A stretch of DNA of 64,000 bases from Luteolibacter ambystomatis (GTDB taxonomy: Bacteria; Verrucomicrobiota; Verrucomicrobiia; Verrucomicrobiales; Akkermansiaceae): assembly GCF_018137965.1 (NCBI RefSeq), contig NZ_CP073100.1, positions 1,302,001 to 1,366,000 on the forward strand, read 5' to 3'. Within the stretch, counting starts at the first letter, position 1. Each line of letters opens with the position of its first letter. Below are positions 6,220 to 13,600 of the stretch, piece by piece. Both the position numbers and the translations under genes were made by a program. Below the pieces are notes generated by a model, which was given only the letters and a program-made list of their open reading frames with translations, was not told where the DNA came from and did no database searches.

Positions 6220-8997
6220 TCAAGAGTTCTCGGACTCATCGAAGTTCGAGCAGATCGTTTCGTCGCGGCTTCGCTTCAGGTTCGCGGCCTCAGCCAGATC
6301 TGTCGGGAAAGCGCAATCGAGGTAGTGAAAGGACTTTGACCGTGGGACGTTCTCAGCGCTGCCAAGAAAGCGGCAGTAGCTAAAGGTCGTGCGATTCGAT
6401 AGCTTCGCGGAAGTCCAGCGCGTTCCCGAGAAGTGGCAGCTGCTGAAGCTACATCCTCGAAGAACGGACTTTTTGAACGAGGTGTCGTCGAAGGAGCAGC
6501 CTTTGAACATCATGCCGTCAAGGGTCGCGCCCTCGAAGTCAAAGCCTGAGAAATCCAGATGGCTCACATCGACCTCCGCGCTAAATTCGAGTCCCGTCAC
6601 TGCCTTTTTCAGGACGCTAAGCAGCGGTTCAAGATCCGGGGCTGACGAAAGAAAGTTCATCAGATAGCAAAGGCCTTCCACGCGATTGGGCTCGCCCACA
6701 TTCGCGGCATGGCAGTAGTAAGCTTGGCCAAGGAACTGCAGAAGCGCGATGTTGGCGATTGCGATTTCGATGCGGAGGGGACGGCTTTCCCGTATTGGCT
6801 GTCGTCCTGGACCTAGAACGGAGTAGGAGACCCGCGACAATATTGGCTGAGTCGTTTCGTCAGAGGATTTAGCCAAACGCCAGGAATCTTCAGCCAAATC
6901 GCGGAGTAAGCTTGGCCACCAGTGCAGCTCTGCAAATTGCTCTACCAAATCCGGTCCTGTATTCTCCGCAAATTCTTCAACTAGGTCCCGGAAGAACCGG
7001 ACTTCGGCAAGAGTGAGGGGGCGGTCGATCAGCAATTGCTGGTAGTCGGGCGCGAAGGCCCATTCGCCATCGTCCTCCTCTTGGAACATGGCGTGAAGTA
7101 GATGGTCGGCGACCAAATACTCCCTCAGGGACTGATGGAGGAATTCCACATAGTTTGGCCTCCCCTCGTGGAACGCATGTCGGACGAAGAGGCGTGGATC
7201 CAGGTGGCGTTCTGAAGCTTTCGAATCGTGCTTCAGCTCGTCCAGTAGCAAGGGGACCTCCATCATTCCAGCCTGCGACTTTGGGTGGCTTGAAAGCAGT
7301 ACGGCGATCCTTCGCAGGATCTCCATTGGAATCTCGAAGTGCTTCCTCATCCGCTCGTTGGCATTCAGCGCCCCGCCAGTGTTGCTTACCCACTGGAAGA
7401 ACTCCGAATAGATGGATGCTCGGCGAGTGTAGCTTTCGTTGGAAAGACGCTTCGCGCGGTGGAGCTGGGCAATCAATAGGAGAATGACTGGTGTCGTTGC
7501 CACTTCGGACAGCCCCAGACGCTCGAGGTCATCGTAGGTTAGGGGGCAGCCCCAGTTCTCGAGCCAAGTCCGGATACGCTGCTTGTCGAAAGGCTTGAGG
7601 TTGACCTTGAGGTATGGGCGAAGGTAATCCGCTCTCTCGGATGAATCCATGAAGAGGATGGGCCGAGAGCTGATCACCAGTTTGATGTTAGGCTTGAGAG
7701 ATGCCGCGTAGAGTTTGTGGAAGCGGCTACGGACCCAATCTGGCCGATCTTGATGGAGGACATTGAGCTCATCAAAGCCATCGCAGAGCACCAGCCACTC
7801 CGAGGAACGCCAAGTTTCGTCGTCGAGCGCTGCTGCTTCGGAGACTGCATCGGTGACCAACTCCAGGATGTTGTTGCCCTCCTGAAACGAGTGGCGAAGC
7901 GATACGAAAACTGGTATTGGATCTCCTTCCTTCCAAGCAGCGGCAAGCCGTGCTGCCATAATCTTGAGGAGGGTCGATTTTCCGTGGCCAAAGTCCCCCA
8001 ACAACAGAGTCAGGGCTGAGTCCTTGTCCTGCTTGAGTAGGTGCCTGCGGAGCCAAGTTTCAGTTGAATAGCTGGTTTTTGAATCTTCTGGAGCAGAGTT
8101 TCCCCCTTGGATTTCCGCGCATGGTTCAACGAATAGCTTTTCCAATGATGGTTCTTGGGGGCGCTCCGCTGTTCTGACGCGGTCGATCTGGAGTTTGAGG
8201 ATGTCCTTTACGACCTTTCGTTTTGAAGTCGTCGGCCTGTGGTTTTCACGGATCGAAGCGACGATATCGTCAAACAGCAGAGGCCTCCCGTAGTTGGTGC
8301 GGATTAGTGAAAGGGCTCGCCCGCAAAGATCATCAAAGTCCTTCGTTGCACTAAGATTTACCTCCAGTTGCCGGCCGCACAGGTTCTCGATTCGATCTCT
8401 CAGGGAGGACGAGGTCCAACCTTCAACAATGAAGCGGCGAAACCAATAGACGCTGCCGTTGTTCCGGCTTTCAAAGTCGAAGAGCATCAGGCCGGGGATT
8501 TCTTCCCCAGCGATCAGTTTGACAAACTGGTCGAGATCAACCCCGTCGAAGTCCTCTTTCCAGACTTGCTCCATGTCGGCTCGCCCGGGCATTTCGTCAT
8601 AATCCCTGAGGATCTCCAGGAACTGGCGGAATCTCTCCAGGGCGGAGTTTAGTTGGCTGCTGGTGATTACACCGAGCAAGGCGTCTTGGTGAACTTCAGC
8701 TTGGGCCGCGATGAGGATTTCCCCGCGATGAAGGTGCCGGTGAAGATTCTTCCAATATTCGCAGCACTGATTCTTTGACACGGTTGTGTCCTTGGCTTGC
8801 CACAATTCCGTGGTGAAGGTCTCGGAGGCGGGATTCCGAATTTTAATGTCCCACGGCTCTGGCTTTCCTTTGTTGGCTCTCCGACCGTCCTCCACCTGCA
8901 GCGTTTGGCCGGTACCCTCGGTGTATAAGGTCAGCGCCCGATAAAGGGCACAGAGGTCCTGGTATACAAATCCCTTGGCAGCGTCTTTTCCTCCCAT
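6220..8997 (-). CDS. NACHT/STAND NTPase with N-terminal PD-(D/E)xK-like domain and pentapeptide repeats
   Basis: Residues 1-80 read GFVYQDLCALYRAL..QVEDG..EPWDIKI..ELWQAKD. E36, D50 and Q67-x-K69 match a PD-(D/E)xK nuclease core of the Mrr/Cap4-like kind. The NTPase core has a Walker A GDFGHGKST near residue 337 and a Walker B WLVLCDGFDELN near 408, both typical of NACHT. The C-terminus, about 815-880, is pentapeptide-like (FEGATLDGMMFKGCSFDDTS). Bacterial NACHT and Avs proteins sense phage components and then activate an N-terminal effector. DNA cleavage is therefore the inferred output, with the C-terminal half as sensor. It stands alone on its strand in a defence-rich stretch. Confidence 0.82.
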   Translation of the reverse strand: MGGKDAAKGFVYQDLCALYRALTLYTEGTGQTLQVEDGRRANKGKPEPWDIKIRNPASETFTTELWQAKDTTVSKNQCCEYWKNLHRHLHRGEILIAAQAEVHQDALLGVITSSQLNSALERFRQFLEILRDYDEMPGRADMEQVWKEDFDGVDLDQFVKLIAGEEIPGLMLFDFESRNNGSVYWFRRFIVEGWTSSSLRDRIENLCGRQLEVNLSATKDFDDLCGRALSLIRTNYGRPLLFDDIVASIRENHRPTTSKRKVVKDILKLQIDRVRTAERPQEPSLEKLFVEPCAEIQGGNSAPEDSKTSYSTETWLRRHLLKQDKDSALTLLLGDFGHGKSTLLKIMAARLAAAWKEGDPIPVFVSLRHSFQEGNNILELVTDAVSEAAALDDETWRSSEWLVLCDGFDELNVLHQDRPDWVRSRFHKLYAASLKPNIKLVISSRPILFMDSSERADYLRPYLKVNLKPFDKQRIRTWLENWGCPLTYDDLERLGLSEVATTPVILLLIAQLHRAKRLSNESYTRRASIYSEFFQWVSNTGGALNANERMRKHFEIPMEILRRIAVLLSSHPKSQAGMMEVPLLLDELKHDSKASERHLDPRLFVRHAFHEGRPNYVEFLHQSLREYLVADHLLHAMFQEEDDGEWAFAPDYQQLLIDRPLTLAEVRFFRDLVEEFAENTGPDLVEQFAELHWWPSLLRDLAEDSWRLAKSSDETTQPILSRVSYSVLGPGRQPIRESRPLRIEIAIANIALLQFLGQAYYCHAANVGEPNRVEGLCYLMNFLSSAPDLEPLLSVLKKAVTGLEFSAEVDVSHLDFSGFDFEGATLDGMMFKGCSFDDTSFKKSVLRGCSFSSCHFSGTRWTSAKLSNRTTFSYCRFLGSAENVPRSKSFHYLDCAFPTDLAEAANLKRSRDETICSNFDESENS

Positions 8998-9282
8998 GGT
9001 GGCTTACGAGCGGATCAATTCGAAGGCGGCTGGTTAGCTGCCATTCTTTCCAGTTTCTAACCGGGCTCTCTTTGGCTGGCGAGCATCACCTGCAACCTTT
9101 CGCGGTGGCTGCGATGGACGAGGGCTGCGACGAAGGAATTGCGACTGTTGGGGGAGTTCTCTCTCTAGGATCAAGTGCCCGGAGTCAGCAGGGGCACGGA
9201 ACGATGGAAGGCGCAGGGCTCGCATGTTGCCGGTTGGCAACACTGCTTCAGAATCGGAAGATGATGGATAAGAGAGGTTGCT

Positions 9283-9334
9283 ATTCCTCATAATTTGGGG
9301 TATTGTGAGGAATAAAAGCGAAGGTTATTCCTCA
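9283..9334 (+). promoter_or_regulatory. Three-half-site operator before the Fic gene
   Basis: ATTCCTCA occurs at 9283-9290 and 9327-9334, and its complement TGAGGAAT at 9306-9313. Start-to-start spacings are 23 and 21 bases, about two helical turns each. The last copy overlaps the ATG. A regulator bound here would block the fic promoter and start. The Fic protein, with its C-terminal winged-helix-like region, is the obvious candidate. The rest of 8998-9282 shows no gene, and divergent promoters are expected there. Confidence 0.65.
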
Positions 9335-10431
9335 TGGATTGGAACTGGCAGTTGGCTGAATGGCCGAATTTTAGGTGGGAGGATGGCCACAATAGGGAAC
9401 AGGAATCTGCGTTTCTGGTGGGATCCGGTGTGCTCATTGGAGCCTTCCAATCCTTGGCCGTTGGAGAGGCGAATTCCTTGCGCGCGGAATTGCTGAGCGA
9501 CGAGGCCCTCGAAACCTCGCGCATTGAGGGGGAGCTATTGAACAGGGATAGCCTTCAGTCGTCCATCCGCCGGCAGTTTGGTTTGGCGGTGGACTCAAGA
9601 AAGGTTGCCCCGGCGGAGCAGGGGGTCTCGGAGGTTATGGTGGACGCGTTTCGTAGCTATGCTGACGACCTTTCAGATGCGAAGCTATTCAAGTGGCATT
9701 CGCTCCTCATGAGGGGGCGTGTCGGGCTAAAGGACGTGGGCCGTTACCGGCGCTCAAAAGAGCCGATGCAGATTGTCTCCGGGCCGCTGCATGCTCCCAA
9801 GGTCCACTTCGAGGCCCCGGCCGCCTCGGCGATCCCAAAGGAGATGAAGGGCTTTTTAAAGTGGTTCAACGGTTCCCGCGGTGAGTTGCCGGCACTTTGC
9901 CGGGCCGCTCTCGCTCACGTCTATTTTGAGTCCATCCATCCGTTCGAGGATGGCAATGGCAGGATTGGAAGAGTGATCTCAGAGATTGCGCTCTCACAGG
10001 CGGTTGGTGCGCCTATGGTAATCGCGCTGTCGCAGGTCATCAGCGCGGGGAAGAAGGAGTATTACTCTCAGTTGGAGAAGGCGAACCGGCGCTTGGACGT
10101 GGCTGAGTGGGTTGCCTATTTTTCGGCGACGGTTTTGGAGGCGCAACGGCGGGCTCAAAGGAGGATCGAATTCTTGATCGAGAAAGCGAAGCTCTTCGAT
10201 CGTCTGAGGGGCAAGCTGAACGTGCGCCAGGAGAAGGTCCTAATACGGGTCTTCGCGGAGGGCCCCGACGGTTTCAACGGCGGGTTGAGCGCCAAGAATT
10301 ACGCGGCGATTGCTAAGGCCTCCACGGCTACGGTCACGCGTGATCTGAACGAATTGTTGGAATTCGGAGCGTTGCGCAAAACCGGCGAGCGCAAGTCTAC
10401 TCGCTACTGGCTTCTTGTGGAGGGGCAATAG
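9334..10431 (+). CDS. Fic-family AMP-transferase with N-terminal inhibitory motif
   Basis: The Fic motif HPFEDGNGRIGR starts at H202 and carries the catalytic histidine and the GNGR anion site. An inhibitory (S/T)xxxE(G/N) motif, TSRIEG at 61-66, lies N-terminal, so this is a class II Fic enzyme that would normally be self-inhibited. The N-terminus (WNWQLAEWPNFRWE) is like the DUF4172 region of this subgroup. The C-terminal 70 residues (AKNYAAIAKASTATVTRDLNELLEFGAL) look like a winged helix-turn-helix. Class II enzymes transfer AMP to protein targets. The three operator half-sites over the start suggest autoregulation. The gene lies between two large putative defence genes. Confidence 0.88.
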   Translation: MDWNWQLAEWPNFRWEDGHNREQESAFLVGSGVLIGAFQSLAVGEANSLRAELLSDEALETSRIEGELLNRDSLQSSIRRQFGLAVDSRKVAPAEQGVSEVMVDAFRSYADDLSDAKLFKWHSLLMRGRVGLKDVGRYRRSKEPMQIVSGPLHAPKVHFEAPAASAIPKEMKGFLKWFNGSRGELPALCRAALAHVYFESIHPFEDGNGRIGRVISEIALSQAVGAPMVIALSQVISAGKKEYYSQLEKANRRLDVAEWVAYFSATVLEAQRRAQRRIEFLIEKAKLFDRLRGKLNVRQEKVLIRVFAEGPDGFNGGLSAKNYAAIAKASTATVTRDLNELLEFGALRKTGERKSTRYWLLVEGQ

Positions 10432-10531
10432 GCTGGTCCGCCTTGGTGGCGGCTGGGGCCTATTCATTTGCCTCAAGGAGGCTAGGTGTTTCGAATTTGC
10501 TGACGGGAGACGGGGAAGGATCTAGAGCGTG

Positions 10532-10562
10532 GGTAGTGCTCCATGAGTAAGGAGGCACTACC
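10532..10562 (+). other. Hairpin between the Fic and sacsin-like genes
   Basis: GGTAGTGCTCC and GGAGGCACTACC pair over 11 positions with one bulge around an 8-base loop. No T-run follows, so termination after fic is uncertain. Its right arm overlaps copy 2 of the CTAC-N6-CGGTAAAA element. Confidence 0.4.
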
Positions 10563-10575
10563 TGCAGCGGTAAAA
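10556..10575 (+). repeat. CTAC-N6-CGGTAAAA element, copy 2
   Basis: CTAC, six bases (CTGCAG), CGGTAAAA. It points to the sacsin-like gene, about 100 bases downstream. Confidence 0.6.
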
Positions 10576-10640
10576 TCTGGCTCCTTGCTTCAGCCGCGCC
10601 TCAATTGACTTGAGACCTCACAGGGACCCGTTAGGAAGGA

Positions 10641-10676
10641 ATGAGTCGCCCGGGAGATCTAAAGTTCTTAAAATGA
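10641..10676 (+). CDS. Possible 11-residue leader peptide overlapping the next start
   Basis: ATG at 10641 follows AGGAAGGA directly and opens a frame of 11 codons (MSRPGDLKFLK). Its TGA overlaps the ATG of the large gene as ATGA. The large gene has no well-placed ribosome site of its own, so translational coupling is plausible. The spacing of the purine run to this ATG is short, so this remains tentative. Confidence 0.3.
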   Translation: MSRPGDLKFLK

Positions 10677-13600
10677 GTGAGTATCGCGACAAGGTTATCG
10701 AGAAGGCCAGAAATGTAGCGGAGCTTTTCTTGTTCGAGATCGCAAAGGGGACGAGTCAGTACCTCAGTCTCCACAATCTGACCCGGCATGTTCAGCATCA
10801 GTATCACGGGCGCTTCCTGATCGAGCTCCTTCAGAATTCTCACGACGCGCTCTACGGTGATTCCCAAGAGGAACAGCGAATCGAGATTGCGATTCGCGAG
10901 GTCGGGCCCTTTGGCGCTTTGTATATTGCCAACGACGGCCGGCCGTTTAGCGAGTCAAATTTCGATCGGCTTTCCAATCTGGGGCAGAGTGACAAGAACC
11001 CTCAAAGTTCGATCGGTAACAAAGGCATCGGTTTCCGCAGCGTCCTTGAGATCACTGAAGACCCACAGGTGTTTTCGCGGTCCGCAAGAGACGCAAAAGG
11101 ATTCGATGGCTTCTGCTTTGGATTTTCGCCGACATTCGTCGAGGAGATCTCCAGCCCCTTGTGCGGTCTCCTTGAAGGTGATGATCTGGTCAAGTTTCCT
11201 AGGATTGAGAGCTTGTTGGTCGAAGGGGTAGAAGAGGGGATTCTCCGCAAGTTTCGCGAGAGCGTGCATGGAAAGGCGTCGTCCGCAGCAATGACAGCTG
11301 ACGATTGGCTTCGCCGAGAACTATCGAAGCTTTCTCCCTACCTCCTGCCATTCCCGGTGGATGGCAATATGGGAGATCCATTTGTCAGTGAACTGGAGCA
11401 GCGGGGATTCTCAACCGTCGTAAGGCTTCCGTTTAAGAGCAGAGCAGCCTTGGAACTTGCGAAAGAGGGGCTCCAATTTTTCCAGCGGGAGACGATTCTC
11501 TTCCTGGAGAAGGTCAACGCGTTGATCCTCGATGACGGGAAAACGAGAAGGGAACTGAAGAGAACCGGGGAACCCATCGAAAATCAGGCCGCGGAGGCGC
11601 GCGACATCGCCCTCAGCCAAGAGGATGGAATGGGCGAAACCTTCCGAATGTGGAGCACGACATTGGATCTAAGCGCGGCGCCATCCGCTGTACGCACTGC
11701 GCTGGATGACCTACCTGGTGAATGGTCGGCGATGACTTCGGCTAGAATTTCGCTGGCGGTGAATCTTGCCGATGCAAAGCCCGGACGTTTCTCAATTTTC
11801 CTTCCGACCAAGCTACCTACCGGTTCGAGCGTTCATATCAACGCGCCGTTCTTTGGCGACATGAGCCGGACTTCGATTGCCTTTGGTGAGGATGAAGAGG
11901 AGGCAACTACGGCCGAAGAAGAGTACAATGGATACCTTTTGCGGGAATGTGCACGCCTCGCCATCAAGGTGGCGGCAAGCTCGGCCTCCGAAGGCGAGTC
12001 GCTCGGCGCCAAGTGCATCTTCGGGCTGCTTCTGCCCTGCGGAGATGACTTGGAGCGGTTTGATTCGTGGCTCGCCTTGCTCAAGAAAGCCGCTATAGAC
12101 GAGTTCGGGCTAGCACTTCAGGATCTGGCCGTGTTTCCGGCGGATACGGGATGGGTTTCCCTCAGAGACCTTGCGGTATTGCCGCCAATGCTGGGGAAGA
12201 CGGTAGTCACCGAGGAAAAGATCCGGCGGTTCGCTACTTTCCCTGCGCTTCACAACGGAGCACTCCCCAGCATGGAGCCTTTGCGGAAGTTCGCTAGCCG
12301 ACTTCGCGTTGTCTTGGGGCCGTCTAGCGAGCAGATGGCAGAGACTGTAGAAGCATTGGCAGCTGATCTGGCGTCCGATGTTGGATTGGATTGGTGGGGA
12401 TTCTGGCGCGATCTGACCGAAATGCTGGATGGCAAACTGGGGATGCTGGCCGGCAGGGAAGTTCTAATAGGGACCGATGGTCGGCTCCATTCTGGAGGTG
12501 GCGAATCCTCTGCGGTCTTTTTGTCGCCTGACGGCGAGGATGCCGGAAGCGGGCGAAGCCGAATGGAAGCTGTTCCTCGAAATTTGAGGGGGCGATTGGC
12601 GTTCCTAGCTGAGTCGATCTCGAATGATAGCCTTTCAAGGCGTCGAGCCGGGAGCAAGGCTACCGCAATCGTAGACAGCCTGATTGAGGCTGGTTTGGTA
12701 AGGTCATTTGATCCGGCGGATATACTTGAAACCGTCGTGATCCCGGCGATTCCGGTATTGCCGGCAAAGCTCGACTCAAAGTCCGGTACGCTCTGTCGTG
12801 ATCTTTTGCGCTGGGGGCTGAGTCTTGTGGAACCAGGTTCCGCTAGGACGCCGATCAAGGGCATCAAAAGGTTACTCGCGAAGCTGCCCGTTCCATGCTC
12901 AGCGGGTTGGTTCCCGGCCGGTGAGGCTTCTTTCGGGGCGGGGTGGGGAGGAACGAGTGGAGCAAAAGTAGAGCGCTATCTGGATTTGCTGCCCGGAAAT
13001 GCCGGGGCTCCTTCGAAGCAGAAGCTCTTGGTACCTCCAGATCATCCCGAATGGAACGGAGCCCCAGTTGCGGCGGAGAGGTTGAAAGCACTTGGGGTTT
13101 TCGATGGTTTGCGAGCGGTCACCGTTGCCGAAGTGCGTCCGGGGTGGTCAGGTCCAGGCTGGCCCAGCGGCAGCAAGAGGCTGGCCTTGCATGAGAGTCC
13201 TCCGCCGGGGATCTCGAAGCAGTTCTGGGGAGAGTATCGGGACTATGTTTGGCAAAATCACCGGACGTCTTATCAGTCCAAGGCCTACTACCTTGGCCAG
13301 TTCTCGTTTGTTCCCGGAGCAGATCTCATTGGGCAGTTCAACGATGAGTGCAGGGCTGCCTTTATGGAGGCCATGGTGGCCAGTATGGCCAATCTCCCGG
13401 ACAAGTGGTGGGTGCTGGTTGCGGTGAGGTACGGTGGATTGAGTGACATTGTTGAGCTCTGGTCGCCACTTCGCTTTGCTCTCTCAGAATCGCGGTGGCT
13501 GCGGACCGATCGCAAAGGTGATGGCAAGTGGTGGAAACCATCCGAGCTTTGGCACGTGTCGTCTTCGGAAATGCGACTGTCGCGAGGTACGCTTCGCTCA

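Noticed and set aside
10610..10672. TTG-initiated extension of the sacsin-like protein
   Set aside because: The extra 21 residues have no ribosome site and unlikely composition, and ATG 10673 starts at a conserved-looking helix.
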